DNA of 64,000 nucleotides from Rebecca billardiae RCC1528 (Eukaryota > Haptophyta), in NCBI GenBank assembly GCA_965240325.2, contig OZ251224.1, positions 2,666,001 through 2,730,000 of the forward strand. Direction: 5' to 3'. Every line of letters starts with the position of its first letter. Position 1 is the stretch's first letter. A program made the position numbers and the translations under genes. This document shows, in pieces, positions 22,156-33,502 of this stretch. The notes under the pieces were generated by a model. That model searched no databases, had not been told where the DNA came from, and saw only the letters and a list, made by a program, of their open reading frames with translations.

Positions 22156-22712
22156 CCTCTCTTCATGTCGGGTGCAGCCCTGTGGCCGTCTTCGCGGTTC
22201 CCGCGCTTGGCCTGCTGGCCCTCGCACGTTCGCCGGGATTTGGTCACACCGCGCCGCCGGCGATGATGATTCATCGCGAATCACTGCCGGTCACCTCGTG
22301 TTGCGATGTGCCAGTGGCCAGCATCCGTAAGGGGGTGCGTGGAGATCAGACTATCGGCCAGGCCGCCATCGTGGCAACGGCGAGCGTCTGCGTCCCGTGC
22401 AGCGCGGCGCACTCATGGTTGCCGGTTCACAGCACGCGCTAGAGCCTATCTATCATAGAAGGTACCTTTGACTCACATACAGTTGTACTCACCAAATACT
22501 GTACAGTACGAGTTGAGTGATCTCATATTCAAGTTCAGTCGCGTCATCAATCATCATCAATATCGTTCGATGGGCTGCGTTACGTTTCCCGCGAGTGCGA
22601 CGGTTAGCGCAGCAAGCGCGACTGTTGCTCAGTTTGCCGGCCACCCTGTGAGACAGGAGCGGGTCGGACCCACCCTCAGTCCCGGTTGGCAGGGCGCGCG
22701 CCTGCAGCAGGG
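22156..22712. other. Intergenic region
   Basis: No gene supported. 22440-22570 is AT-richer and may be the promoter of the following gene. An ATG at 22570 opens a different frame and is not favoured. Confidence 0.35.
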
Positions 22713-23192
22713 ATGGGGTGCGGCGCGTCGAAGGCGAAGACTCCCGAGCCGGCGGCCCCCGTCGACAAGAAGCCCGCGGACGATACGCCCGTCAAGCCCG
22801 CGAAGGCAACCGAGGCGGAAAAACCACCAGCTGCGCCGACAACAGAAAAGCCTGCGGCCGCTACAACGCAGAGCACACAACCCAAGCCGGCGGCGGAGGA
22901 GGAGGAGATGCCGCCCGCGGAGGAGCCTCCGAAGGAGCAGCCCGCACCAGAACCCACGCCTCTCGCTGCCGAACAGCCGCCGCCCGAGCCAGTCAAGGCC
23001 GAGCCACCGAAGGAGACACCACCGGCGCCGGTCGAGCAGGTTGCCGCCGTGGCACCAAAGGAGGTTGTGGACTCGCTCATGCGAACAGCCGGGGGTGGAG
23101 CGTCTGCAGACGCACCGGCGGCTGACGGTGTCGCCGACACGGGCCCCACCCTAGCCGCAGGCGGCTATGCAGATGCACCGATGTCTGACTGA
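22713..23192 (+). CDS. Small N-acylated Pro/Ala/Glu-rich protein
   Basis: The start at 22713 gives MGCGASKAK, a textbook dual acylation signal: Gly2 myristoylation with a preceding-Met removal, and Cys3 palmitoylation. The ATG at 22686 in the same frame would hide it, so it is rejected. The remaining 150 residues are low-complexity, dominated by Pro, Ala, Glu and Lys with a PAE/KPA rhythm, and no globular domain. The protein probably sits on the inner face of the plasma or ciliary membrane. The function is unknown. Single exon, ending in APMSD. Confidence 0.65.
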   Translation: MGCGASKAKTPEPAAPVDKKPADDTPVKPAKATEAEKPPAAPTTEKPAAATTQSTQPKPAAEEEEMPPAEEPPKEQPAPEPTPLAAEQPPPEPVKAEPPKETPPAPVEQVAAVAPKEVVDSLMRTAGGGASADAPAADGVADTGPTLAAGGYADAPMSD

Positions 23193-23956
23193 GCTGGCAC
23201 GTGCGCCTCGCTCAGTCCCTCTCTTCGGCCTGCACCGCTGACCGCACAGTGTGGCGTGCGCACGCAGTGCGCGGCGCGCGTCGCACACATCCGGTCCGAG
23301 CAGCAGCGACGCCTGCGCTCTTTCTGCCTCGGTCCGCCGCCGCGCAGGATTCACACGCTGTGTACTTTGCCCGATGCCGGCGGGGAGTTGTCGCTTGCCG
23401 GGCAGGCGGCCGTTCCGCGGTCCGGCGTTCGGAGAGTGGAGTGGCGCCGCGGCTAGGCGGCGCTATTCCCGCCGGCGGAGCCTGACGACTCATCACGGCC
23501 GGCGGGCCGCGCTGTCGTACAGTCGTTTGGCTGACTAACTGTGACCCTCTCAGGGCACCAGCGGCCGGCTCAGATTCTGAGCGCATCGTATGCCAGAGCC
23601 CCGGCGCAGGATGCTGCGCGTGTCGGCGCATGTGTCACTGGTTGACGCTGCTATTAATCCGCCGCGAAGATCGAAATAAAGCGCTTTTTGCCTTATTTTT
23701 TCCTGGCGGTCAGCATTTTCTGAATTTCCTGCTTCCTTCGGCAACTCGAGTCGTTCGGCAGCTTGTGTCGGCGTTTGTCGCCGGCGAAGATGGACCCTGG
23801 AAATAAGGGACCGACCGTTTGTGCCACTGCTCGACTCTCGAAGCTGCACGCGCCACGCGACCGCGGCAGATCCGGTGAAGTTGCATCGAGATTCACGGCC
23901 GGCCATTCCAGCCAGGGTCCACGCCCGACATCTCGTTGTCGTGACCGAACGGCGCC
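23193..23956. other. Intergenic region upstream of RND gene
   Basis: 764 bp without a recognisable gene. 23640-23720 is AT-rich (aaataaagcgctttttgccttattttttcctgg), a likely promoter or transcript-end region. Confidence 0.4.
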
Positions 23957-26900
23957 GTGGCGCGCACGCCTCGTTCCCCCATGGATGTCGAGATCACGCC
24001 AAAGTCCCCAGCACTCACGCCTCCAGCGTCGACACCCAAGGCATCAGGGCGCAGCACGCCCAAGAGCGTCTCGGACACGGGGTCTGCCGCGCGCAGCGAG
24101 CAGGCTACCGCCAAGGGCGAGACCGCGGTCGCGCAGTCTGAGGAGGAGCCGCCTCTCAAGGCCGGGTGGCTCACGCGCGCGGTGGTGAAGCGCCCATGCT
24201 GCGTCGCCTTCCTCATTCTCATCGTCGCCTTCGCCTTCTCGCTGCTTGGCATGGCCGTCGCGGCGCAGCGGCACGAGAACTTTGGCGACGCGATCACTTT
24301 CATCTCTGGCGACAAGGTGCCGTCGCACCCGGACACGCTGCGCACCGAGGCGTTTAGCGTGATGGTGGACGACGGGTACGATGGCAAGGAGGAGGACAAC
24401 GACGACCCAGTCGAGCGCGAGCGGCAGTACGCCGCCGCCCCGATCTCGCTCGTGTACGAAGACCTGTCGGCCGGCGCCAACATGCTCACGCGCGAGAACG
24501 TCAAGAAGATCGCCAAGGTCGAGCGTGCGATCCTGGACGAGCCCGCGTGGCGCCGGGTGTGCCAGCTTCGATTCACGTGGAACAAGCAGATGTCCGCCTG
24601 CGCCAAGCCGACCACCATCCTCAACACGCTCTTTGTCAACGCGGACGAGCACGAGGCGCAGTGCAAGAAGGGCTTCTGCGAGGCCGGGCCGGCAGCGAGC
24701 GACACGGTGTGCGGCGATGGCGAGGGGCGCACGCCGTACGGCGAGCCGCCGTGCGTCTCGATGGTGTACGACTGGCGCGAGGGCACGCTCGCCGACGAGG
24801 CCGACTGGCCCAGCCTCCTCCGCACGCGCGTGTGCGGCAACGAGTTTGAGGAGACGTTTGTGCTCGACAAGGCGGCGATCGAGCTCGTGTGCAAGAGCGG
24901 CAAGCGCGGCGCGGCGCGCACGCTGCACACGCGCTCGCGCTACCTGACGGGGCAGCCGTTCGACGGGTTCCGCAACCGCGAGGACCGCGAGCGGGAGCAG
25001 GACGAGCTGCTCACCGGCGACGTGTACGACACGAGCTCGCCCGGCGGCCAGATCGAGGCCGCGCTGCAGCGCGCGACCGAGGACGTCTCCGCGACGCCGT
25101 ACCAACCGTCCGCGTCGTACGTCGGAGCGGCGCAGGGCGAGCGCAACATCAACGTGCTCATCACGAACAACGGCGTGCAGCGCTTCCTCCGCGTGCTCAC
25201 CTTCGACGTGCTCTGGGCGCTCATCTCCTTCCTCTTCGTCTACGTATACATCGCCTCCAACGTCGGCTCGTTTGCGCTCGCGCTCGCCGGGCTCGTCGAG
25301 ATCATGCTCTCGCTCCCGCTGGCGTACTTCTTCTATTCGGTGCTGATGAACCAGCAGAAGCTCGAGTTCACCTCGTTCCTCACGGTGTACCTGATCATGT
25401 GCATCGGCGCGGACGACATCTTCGTCTTCTACGACTCGTGGCGCGAGTCGCTCACCCAGCCCGAGCGCATCTCTGGCTCTCTCGAGACGCGGCTCAAGTG
25501 GACCTACTACCAGGCGGGCATGGCGATGCTGATCACGACGCTCACGACTGTCATCTGCCTCACCGCCACCGCCTTCTCGTCGATCCCGTCGATCTCGTCG
25601 TTCGGCTCGTTCACCGCGCTCGTCGTGCTCTTCAACTTCCTCCTCGTGATGACGTGGTTCCCCGCCGTCGTCGTCGCGCACGCGGTCCACCTCAAGGCGT
25701 GCTGCAGGTGCTGCTCGGTCGGCGGGCTGTGCCGCGAGCAGGAGGCCAAGCCGGGAGAGCCGGCCGCGCTGCCGCGCCACGTGCGCTTCCTGCGCGAGCG
25801 CGCGCTGCCCAAGCTCTTCGAGTACCGGTACGCGCTGCTCGGCTTCTCGGCGTGCGCGACGGTCGCGATGGTCGTCACCTTCGCCGTGCTCTTCCAGGTC
25901 GACACGGGCGGCTTCCAGTTCCTCGTGCAGACGAACCCGTGGCAGGTGGCAACCGACACGCAGGACGAGTCGTTCTATGTGCCGGAGGACTGGCAGTACT
26001 CGGTGCAGGTGGTGTACGGCCTGGACACGAGCCGGCCGATCTCCTACCCGGCTGACGGGCAGATCCTGCGCACGCTCGACGACGACGACGGCACGCTGCA
26101 CTACCTCTCCAACTTCACGCTCACCGAGCGGCTGCAGGAGGCGCTGGTCGCCGACTGCGACGAGGCACGCAAGGACCGGCGGCGCGTGCACGAGCGCGAG
26201 GCGTACTGCGTGCTCAACGAGCTCAAGGCGTGGCGCGAGGATGCATTTCCGTACGAGGACGAGCGCGCGCTGCGCAAGGCACTCGACTCCTTCTACAACT
26301 CGCCCAAGTACCTCGAGCTCGCGCTCGCGCGCGAGGACTTCCGGCAGAACACGGGCTTTGTGCCCGACGGCGACGACGGCATCAAGGCGCTGTGGGTGTC
26401 GTACAACTCGACCATCCCGCGCGAGGCCACGTCCGCGCCGCAGACCATCGCGCCGTACTACGCGGACTGGGACGCGGTGCGCGCGGACTGCGCGTTCGAG
26501 TGCTTCCACGTGCTCCTGGGCGGCCCCGTCTTCTCCTCCGCCAACTGGCTCGAGTACCGCTACTTGTACGCGCTGGCGCGCGTGCGTGCGCCCGGCGCGG
26601 CGCGGCGCGGCGCCGCGCGGCGCGGCGCGGCGCAGTACGGCGCAGCGCGGCGCAGCGCGGCGCGGCGCGGCGCGGCGCGGCGCGGCGCGGCGCGCGTGCG
26701 CACACGTGCGCACACTTGCGCACGCCAGGCGCTGAGCGACGCCCGCGCGCCCCGACCCACGCCATCTCGCCTTGCCCCTCCCCGCAGCGAGCGCCTGCTC
26801 GAGGAGTTCGGCCAGTCGATCGGGATCTCACTGCTCTGCGCCACGGTGCTGATGCTGCTCTCGACGCGCAACTGGATTGTCTCTGCGTGTGTGATGGTGA

Positions 26901-27604
26901 CGATCATGTCGACGGTCGTCTCCGCGCTCGCGTGCGTGCTCGCCGCGGGCAACAAGATCGGCTCGCAGGAGGCGACGTACACGGTGCTCACGATCGGCCT
27001 GTCGATCGACTACGCGGTGCACCTCAGCCACTTCTACGTGCACGCCGCAGGCTCGCGGCTCGAGCGCGTGCGCGAGTCGATCACCAAGGTGGGCGCGTCG
27101 GTGATCGGAGGCGCAATCACGACGGGCGCGGCGGGTCTGCCGCTTTTCGCCACATCCTTCACCTTCTTCTTCAAGTTTGGCTTCGTGAGCGCTCGCGCGC
27201 GCGCGCGCGCGCGCGCTCGGGCCGGCAGGCGTTGCGCGCTGTCGCGCGCATCGCGCCCGTCCGCAGCGCCGCGTCTCACCCGCTGCGCGCCGCTGCTTCC
27301 CGGCCGCGCCTCCCGGCCGCAGTTCATCCTGTTCACGTCGCTGTGGGCGATCACCTACTCCTTCACCATGCTGCTGCCGTTGCTGCTGATCCTCGGTCCA
27401 GAGGGGCGGCAGGGCAGCTTCGACATGTGCACCCCCGCGCGCTTCAGGGCAAAGGAGTCAGGGGACAGCGAGGCGGCAGCTGCGCCGGCCGCCCCGGTGA
27501 GCGCTGTGCGCGGAGCCGACGAGGCATCAGTCGCCGGCGGAGACGACGCTGCCAGTGGTATCAGCCGCAGCGCTTCGTCGTCGGAGCACGACCGACGAGT
27601 GTAG
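23957..27604 (+). CDS. Patched/Dispatched-like RND superfamily membrane protein with sterol-sensing-type domain
   Basis: Exons 23957-26565, 26788-27184, 27323-27604; 1095 residues. Twelve transmembrane segments are arranged 1+5, 1+5: TM1 near residue 80 (FLILIVAFAFSLLGMAV), a large Cys-bearing extracellular loop, then TM2-6 (VLWALISFLFVYVYI onward), TM7 (FSACATVAMVVTFAVLF), a second loop, and TM8-12. The proton/cation-relay motifs of Dispatched/NPC1/Patched are present: GADDIFVFYDSW in TM4 and GLSIDYAVHLSHFY in TM10. These transporters move sterols or lipid-modified cargo. The exon 1 donor at GTACGC (26566) is chosen because it yields EYRYFERLLEEFGQSI across the join. Intron 1 contains a (cggcg)n low-complexity tract and intron 2 a pure GC dinucleotide run. 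The cytoplasmic N-tail is Ser/Pro-rich with SP/TP sites. Confidence 0.85.
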   Translation: MARTPRSPMDVEITPKSPALTPPASTPKASGRSTPKSVSDTGSAARSEQATAKGETAVAQSEEEPPLKAGWLTRAVVKRPCCVAFLILIVAFAFSLLGMAVAAQRHENFGDAITFISGDKVPSHPDTLRTEAFSVMVDDGYDGKEEDNDDPVERERQYAAAPISLVYEDLSAGANMLTRENVKKIAKVERAILDEPAWRRVCQLRFTWNKQMSACAKPTTILNTLFVNADEHEAQCKKGFCEAGPAASDTVCGDGEGRTPYGEPPCVSMVYDWREGTLADEADWPSLLRTRVCGNEFEETFVLDKAAIELVCKSGKRGAARTLHTRSRYLTGQPFDGFRNREDREREQDELLTGDVYDTSSPGGQIEAALQRATEDVSATPYQPSASYVGAAQGERNINVLITNNGVQRFLRVLTFDVLWALISFLFVYVYIASNVGSFALALAGLVEIMLSLPLAYFFYSVLMNQQKLEFTSFLTVYLIMCIGADDIFVFYDSWRESLTQPERISGSLETRLKWTYYQAGMAMLITTLTTVICLTATAFSSIPSISSFGSFTALVVLFNFLLVMTWFPAVVVAHAVHLKACCRCCSVGGLCREQEAKPGEPAALPRHVRFLRERALPKLFEYRYALLGFSACATVAMVVTFAVLFQVDTGGFQFLVQTNPWQVATDTQDESFYVPEDWQYSVQVVYGLDTSRPISYPADGQILRTLDDDDGTLHYLSNFTLTERLQEALVADCDEARKDRRRVHEREAYCVLNELKAWREDAFPYEDERALRKALDSFYNSPKYLELALAREDFRQNTGFVPDGDDGIKALWVSYNSTIPREATSAPQTIAPYYADWDAVRADCAFECFHVLLGGPVFSSANWLEYRYLYALARVRAPGAARRGAARRGAAQYGAARRSAARRGAARRGAARVRTRAHTCARQALSDARAPRPTPSRLAPPRSERLLEEFGQSIGISLLCATVLMLLSTRNWIVSACVMVTIMSTVVSALACVLAAGNKIGSQEATYTVLTIGLSIDYAVHLSHFYVHAAGSRLERVRESITKVGASVIGGAITTGAAGLPLFATSFTFFFKFGFVSARARARARARAGRRCALSRASRPSAAPRLTRCAPLLPGRASRPQFILFTSLWAITYSFTMLLPLLLILGPEGRQGSFDMCTPARFRAKESGDSEAAAAPAAPVSAVRGADEASVAGGDDAASGISRSASSSEHDRRV

Positions 27605-28623
27605 CGCAGTAGAGTCGCAATGACGAGGCGGATGCTGACTGATGTGACGACGCGCGATATAGCAGTATATTAGACTCTAGTCAGCAGACGAGACATCGTC
27701 TAACTTAATCAGCGCGCGGACGTTTATTCTGTATTCAGCGCGCGCAGCGCCGCGCTCGGCGCTGCCGTTACTGCTAGTGCTCAAGTCGTGCGTGTGATGC
27801 AGAGTCTCTCAGCAGTAAGCAGATATCAGCATCGCACGCTATTCACTGCAGTCCAGACTATATCGCTCCGCCCGAGGCGCCTCCGGCTCCGGCCCCGGGA
27901 CCGGGCCGGGCGGGCGCGCTCCGCGGCCCCCGGGGACGACCGGTCACCGGGGTCCGGGCGCGATCGTGTCATCGTCGCTCGACGGTATTTACGTATTATT
28001 CTCGTCCGCCTGGCGGAGGCTAGAGCCGAATACATACGGCGAATACCCGACGATTCCGAGACCGGTCACCTAGCAGTAGCGGGCGTGGCCGCGTGGCACA
28101 GCGGCCAGCGCGGCAGCGGCGCCTACGGTATCGATCAGCCCGAGACCTAGTACGCGCCCGCCTAGGCGGCGGCGCTAGGCGCCTCTAGGCTCTGATAGGC
28201 CGCTCTAGGCTCTAGCGACTAGCCCGGTGCTGATGCCTGATGCCAATGATATAACCGTCACCGTCTCGGACCCGAATCGGCCAAACCTTATTCCTTAAAT
28301 CCGCCTTTTAAACCGCAGCCTTTACGTACACGCGACTATAAGGGCATCATCGCGTGATCAACTGCCGCCTTAATTGCGCGTTGCGCTGTTCGGCTGTAGA
28401 TGATGCTCGCGCCAAGACCGGACGAAGCAGGCCCACATCGCCAGAGCGCTGGCTGTCGGACCATGCCGCACGCGCAGCTTTGTTCCATGACCAGCGCGGG
28501 CGCTGCGCGCAGGCCGGCGTGACCAGCCTCTGCACTCAACCTGGCAGCGCGAGCCGGGTGCGAGCCCACGGTCCAGACCGCGAGGCCGCGGCGCGAGCCG
28601 CACAACGTTGCATGACGAGGCGC
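27605..28623. other. 1-kb intergenic region between convergent RND and CCT4 genes
   Basis: Both neighbours end here. The sequence 28150-28220 repeats the string ctaggc several times (cgcctaggcggcggcgctaggcgcctctaggctctg), and 28250-28340 is AT-richer. No coding or RNA gene could be supported. Confidence 0.4.
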
Positions 28624-30644
28624 TCAGCGCGTCATCACCATGTCGTCGATCTTGAGGATCATGCGCACGCACTCGGTGGCGAGCGAGATGGCCGAGGTGT
28701 ACACCAGCAGTGGTACCAGCACGTTCTCCTCGCGGATGTCGCCGATCGCCCCCTTGCGCACGTTGATCCCCGCCGACGCCTCGCCGGCCGCATGCCGGTT
28801 GCGCAGCTCTGTCACCATGCTGATGGCGTTCAGCCCCGCGTTCTCCGAGAGCGTGTACGGGATGACCTGCGCGGCGCGGAGGAGCAGAGCGAGCGCCGAG
28901 CGCGTGAGCGCGTGGAGCCGCGGGCCGCGAGCGCGCGCTCGCCCCGACCGGACGCCACGGGCGCGCGTGCGCCCGTGCGCGTGCGCCCGTGCGCGCGCTC
29001 AAGCGGCTACCAGGCATGCAGGCTTTCAGCGTCAAGGCGTTCGCAACCGCGTGCGATGTGCGCGTGCACGCGCACGCGCGTGCGCGCGCGCGTGCGCGCA
29101 CATCGAGCGCGGTCGCAAACGCCTTGACGCAGTAAGCCTGCATGCCTGGTAGCTCGTTTGACCAGTGCGCGAGCCGGAAGGATGCCTCGGCCTCGGGCGC
29201 GCCGCCGCCCGGCGTGAGGTAGCGCTTCTTCACCAGGCAGCGCAGCACGCACAGCGCGTCGTGGATCGAGCGGTCCGCCTGCGCGCGTGCGGTGTGGCGG
29301 CAGTTGGCGCGCGGGGCGTAGTGAGCAAACCTACGGGGAGAGGGACGGGGGCGCGAGCGGGCGCGCACCTCGTCGAGCGTCATCTTGTTGGAGGCGCGGA
29401 CGAAGATGGTGACGGTCTTGCCCGGGTTGGGCACGCCGGACACGCGCACGATCTTCGAGTCGGGCGTCGCCTCCTCCGCGACGAGATCGGCCTTGCCAAG
29501 CTTCTCGGCGGTGAAGGTCTCGATCGAGGCCGCGGGCGTGCAGCCGACCGTCTTGCAGATGAACTCGATGTCGTCGCGCTCGATGTCGTTGACGACGAGG
29601 ATCTTCATCTTCGCGAGGAAGTGGAGCGACAGGTCCGTCACCGCGTCGCGCAGGATGCTCTTCTGGATGAAGAGCACGTTGCACCCCGTCTTCTGGATCT
29701 TTTTGCAGAGGTCGAGAATGTACTTGCGCTCCTCCTTCAGGATCCGGTCCATCTGCGCGTAGTCGGAGACGATGACCGACTGGTCGATGTCGGTCTTGGG
29801 CGGGGAGAGGCAGAACTGGATGAGCCCGATCTTCGCGTTCGGCACGCGCGTCGGCCCGCCCGCCGCCTTCACCGCCTTCTGCGTGAAGACGAGGCCGTCG
29901 ACCAGCTCGGTGTCGTCGATCGTGCCGCCGATCTTCTTCACGATCGCCACGTCGCGCAGGTCGACGTTGGTCGCGGTCGTCGGGTCGATGATGCGGAGCA
30001 TCGCGTCGACCGCGACCGGCGCGAGCACCTGCGCGTTCTGCGAGACCACCTTCGAGTTGAGCGACGTGCTCGCCACCTTGATCAGCTGCTCGCGGTCGGT
30101 GAGGTCGACCGGCGACGAGATCGCCTCGATGAACTTCACCGCCTGCTGCTCGGCGACGACGAAGGCCTCGGAGATGATGGTCGGGTGGATGCCCTTCTCG
30201 AGCAGCTTCTGCGCCGCGTCGAGGAACGCGCCGCACAGCACCGTCACCGACGTCGTGCCGTCGCCCGCCTCGGTGTCCTGCGCCTTGGCGAGGTCGACGA
30301 GCATCTTGGCGGTCGGGTGCGCGACCTCCATCTGCTGCAGAATCGTCGCGCCGTCGTTGGTGATGATCACCTCGCCGCTCTTCCCCGCGATCATCTTATC
30401 CATCCCCTTGGGCCCCAGGCTCGTCCGCACAGCATTGGCGACAGCTGCGCGCACGGTGGGCGCGCGGAGAAGGCGCCCGCGGGTCACGTGGGCGCGCGCG
30501 CGCCGCGGGCGCGGCGGGGGGCGAGGCGGACGGCGGTCGTCACAAGCGCGTACCCTTCGCCGCGCCGATGTTGTTCTCGCGCACCGTCTTCTCCTGCCCG
30601 CGCTGCCGCAGCATGTCGCCGCGCGTCGACGCATTGGGCACCAT
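28624..30644 (-). CDS. CCT4: T-complex protein 1 subunit delta (CCT4)
   Basis: Exons 30644-30554, 30444-29369, 29278-29102, 28866-28624; 528 residues, the normal size. CCT4 is one of eight subunits of the cytosolic chaperonin that folds actin, tubulin and WD40 proteins. Evidence: N-terminal [20 protein letters not shown], the ATP site GPKGMDKMI and [15 protein letters not shown] (catalytic Asp), and delta-type sequences such as [62 protein letters not shown] and the end [11 protein letters not shown]. The splice join after GAAK restores the family's AAKAVA, and the join ATALD/VIPYTL also matches homologues. Intron 3 is odd: it contains an inverted copy of the end of exon 3 (separate entry). 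Confidence 0.93.
29008..29151. repeat. Near-palindrome spanning the CCT4 exon 3/intron 3 boundary
   Basis: 29008-29066 is an imperfect reverse complement (roughly 8 mismatches over 59 bp) of 29093-29151. The right arm contains the last 50 bp of CCT4 exon 3 plus the 5' splice site; the left arm lies wholly inside intron 3. A GC-rich loop of 26 bp separates them. In the pre-mRNA this would fold the donor site into a long hairpin. Confidence 0.8.
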
Positions 30645-30974
30645 CGCAACGGGAGTTGCGCAGCGACAGCAGGTGGCGCGCAGCAACGCCGTGCCGTTGA
30701 GCGCCTGAGCGGGCCGGTCCGGGCGGCTTGGGCGTGAGTTCCCGGACCCTGAGTTTTAACGGCCGTCCGCAAGGCTTCGCCTGGGCGTGACGGGCGTGGG
30801 CTGGGCGGAGCAAGCTGGTCTCGGCCGTCGACACTCTCACAGGCTCACAACCTGACGGTAGCTTGGCAGCTCTGACACCGAGCGCTAGCGGGCTAGGAAG
30901 CACCTCGCGCGCGCGAGGAGCAGCACTTCCCCGGATGTTGAACCCATGATGATGGGTAGCTGTCACGACGGCCG
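30645..30974. promoter_or_regulatory. CCT4 upstream region
   Basis: 330 bp between the CCT4 start and the end of the dsRBD gene, both on the minus strand. No distinct motif recognised. Confidence 0.35.
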
Positions 30975-33485
30975 TCACTGAGACTGCGCCGCGGCCGCCA
31001 GCACCGCCTGCAACGCCAGCCCGGCGGCTGCCATCTCCGCCGCCTTCTTGTTCGCGCCAGAGCCCCTGCACGGGGGCACGACTGGCTGATCACGATTGAT
31101 GTCCGAGACTGTGACCGTCGAGGTGTAGCCGCCGTGTTGCGGGTCGGGCTGGGTCACGTACTGAGGCATCTTTAGCTGCTTGTTCGCCATGCACCACTCC
31201 TGAAGCTGCTCGCATTCGCGGTGACAGCGGTTGGTGCGGCCGGCCGGCGCGCGAGCGTAAGCGTGCGCACGCTCGCGATGAGGCACGGGCGTTCAGGCCG
31301 CGGGCACTGCCAGGCCGGACGCAGCGCACCTGGTTCTTTGGGTTCGAGGACGTGCTGTTGTTACTCCTCGCGCCGGCTGGATGATTTGACGGCGTGGGCG
31401 CGTTCAGGCTGAGCCCTGCCTGCAGCATCCCGGCGATGGCGTGGATGTCGTCCGCGTCGCCGTCCGCTGTGGCTCCGCCTGACGCGTGTGCCGCGGGGAT
31501 GCCCAGCGCGCCAAGCCGAGCCAGAGCGCTCCGCGCGGCGGCCATCTCCGCCGCCTGCTTGCTCGCGTCCTCGCCGACAGGCGCCGGATCGAGCATCTCC
31601 TTGCCGTCCAGCGCGCTCACGCCCACTTCGGCGCGCCAGAGGAGCACGGCGCCGCTGGGGCCGAGGATCGCCTGCGAGCGATACACAGGCGGGCGCAGCA
31701 TGGATCCTGGCCGCTCGCAGAGCTCCTTGAGCTGCGACGAAGCACGCACGTTTGGAGCGAAGCAGGTCACGGGAGGGGCACGTAGCGCGCAACGTGTAAG
31801 CACGCACGGGCCGCGCACGGTGGCGCGTGCGGCGCGGGGACCGGCCACCGTGACTGACTGACTGACCGCGCGAGCGCCAGCGTGCCGCGCACCTTGGTCT
31901 TCGCATCGGCATTTGCGGGGAAGCCCGGGGGAGCCGATTCCGCAGCTGCATGGAGCAGACTCGTCACGACCAGTGGCACGGCATCCGCGAGGTCGAGCGC
32001 CTTCATCGACGGCGACTGCGGCCTTGACGACGAGGACACAGAGGGCGCATCTGTGGGCGCCCCGCCGAGCTTGACCGCGGCGCGGTCGGGCGACGCGCCA
32101 GCCGGGCCAAGCGGGTGCGCGTAGGCCGGGCTCGCCTTGTCCAGAGATGGCGGCCGAGCCTCTGCGTGGACGCTCCGCTCCGCGGCGTGCATCACGCTCG
32201 GGGGCGACGAGCCTCCCCGGCCAGGCACAGCCTCGCCGTCCTCGTCGCGCGATGTGCGCTGCCGCTTCGCCTGCGCGTCCAGCTGCTCGCGCAGCTGTGT
32301 GATCTCGCTCTGCTGCTTCTCGCTCTCGGTCCGCAGCTGGGCGACATCCGTGCGCAGAGCCTGCACCACGGACAGCACCTGCGCCATCTGGTCATTGGGC
32401 ACATGCTGCGCAGCCGGGTCGATGGGCACCGCAGGGACGGCCGGGGCAGCGTGGAGCTGCGGCTGCTGCGCGTGGAGCAATTCGGCAGGCACGGGCAAAT
32501 CGTGCAGTGGCCCTGATGGACACAGCGTGGCTGTCTCAGTCAGTGGCCCGTCCTCTGGCCTCGGCGTGCTCACGCTTGGTCCAGCCGCCAGCAGTTCGCG
32601 CTCCAGTATCGCCAAATGGTCGTCTGGGAGTACGTCGACCATTTCACTGAGGCCGAGTGCGCACGCCCGCCGGCTCGGTGTGCGCGGAGCGCGCGCGCGC
32701 TTGGGAGACAGCTTGACGTACGCCCCGGCGCGCTCGCGCTCGCGCCATACGGAGTGCTGGAATAGCTCATCGCGTGTCAGCCTGATCTTGATGCGGCCCA
32801 TGTGCGTCAAGCCGTGGAGTGTGATCTCACGGTCAGTGCTCGCGCCGCGCGTCTCGCCGCGAAGCTTGACTGCTTGCATCTCGATGATACCCTCGCCGGA
32901 CAGAGACTCGAGCTTCACGACGATACGCTCCCCACCGTCGTCGAGGATGTCGATCAAATCGTTGGGTGCCATGTCGTCGCCGGCAACTTCCAGCAGGCGC
33001 GTGTACTTGAGCCCAGCCCACTGATCTTGCGAGTCTTCGGGCCAGAGCAACGGCGCCGTCGGATCCCGCGGGCCCAGATTTCGCACGCACAGCATCCCCG
33101 TCACGGTATTATTGGCGTCGTCTCGCTTCACATAGTACGTTGGGTTGGCCGGCTTGACGGGCGTCGACGACGCTCCACCCTCTGCCGCTGCCTCTCCGGG
33201 CGCAGTGCCCTTCAGGAAGAAGCAGCGCTGCGGCGGGTCAGCTCCCAGCACATCACGGAGGGGAGGTATGACGTGCCCGCCGCGGACAGGGACGCCGGCG
33301 TGAAGACTGCCCACCTCCTGCTCTGCACTCAGGCCTTCCAGACTCGCCAGGATCATCTCATCGCTCGCATCGAGCGGAAGTTCGAGCGGCGGGGTCGCCG
33401 ACATGAGGCGGGACGACGAGTCGATCAAGGTCTTGGTCGCCAGCGACCCTGCTGACGAAGCGATATTGCCCGATTCCGCGCGCAA
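30975..33485 (-). CDS. Protein with two C-terminal double-stranded RNA-binding domains
   Basis: Exons 33485-31893, 31731-31330, 31205-30975; about 741 residues. The last exons hold two dsRBDs. The first is near residues 532-605 (LKELCERPGSMLRPPVYRSQ ... EDASKQAAEMAAARSALARL). The second is near 666-735 (LQEWCMANKQLKMPQYVTQ ... GSGANKKAAEMAAAGLALQA), with the canonical KKAAE helix start that contacts dsRNA. The N-terminal 350 residues form a region I do not recognise (VTGMLCVRNLGPRDPTAPLL, WAGLKYTRLLEVAGDDMAPN). A coiled coil (VVQALRTDVAQLRTESEKQQ) and a basic KRQR nuclear-localisation-like stretch follow. It may bind structured RNA or small-RNA precursors; no nuclease or helicase is fused. 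The start may be 33485 or 33404 (MSATPP). The upstream start lies only 17 bp from the end of the foldback element, so the element probably supplies its promoter or leader. Confidence 0.75.
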
Positions 33486-33502
33486 ACCTCAAATACGCGT
33501 AT

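Noticed and set aside
22570-23154. Plus-strand frame starting MGCVTF upstream of the MGCGASK gene
   Set aside because: It is an Arg/Ser-rich shadow frame of the Pro/Ala/Glu gene; the MGCGASK frame has the coherent N-acylation start.
24044-26713. Very long minus-strand ORF (889 codons) opposite the RND gene
   Set aside because: It mirrors the third-position GC bias of the RND coding strand; the plus strand has clear transmembrane and GADD/GLSID motifs, while the antisense product is low-complexity and has no domain.
28080-28160. Possible tRNA-like sequence (tggcacagcggccagcgc resembling a D-arm)
   Set aside because: No T-arm consensus (GGTTCRANNCC) or matching acceptor stem could be found in the following 70 bp.
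28370-30772. Single 800-codon minus ORF reading through the CCT4 introns
   Set aside because: The intervening stretches are Arg/Ala low-complexity with consensus splice sites; splicing restores the CCT4 family sequence precisely.
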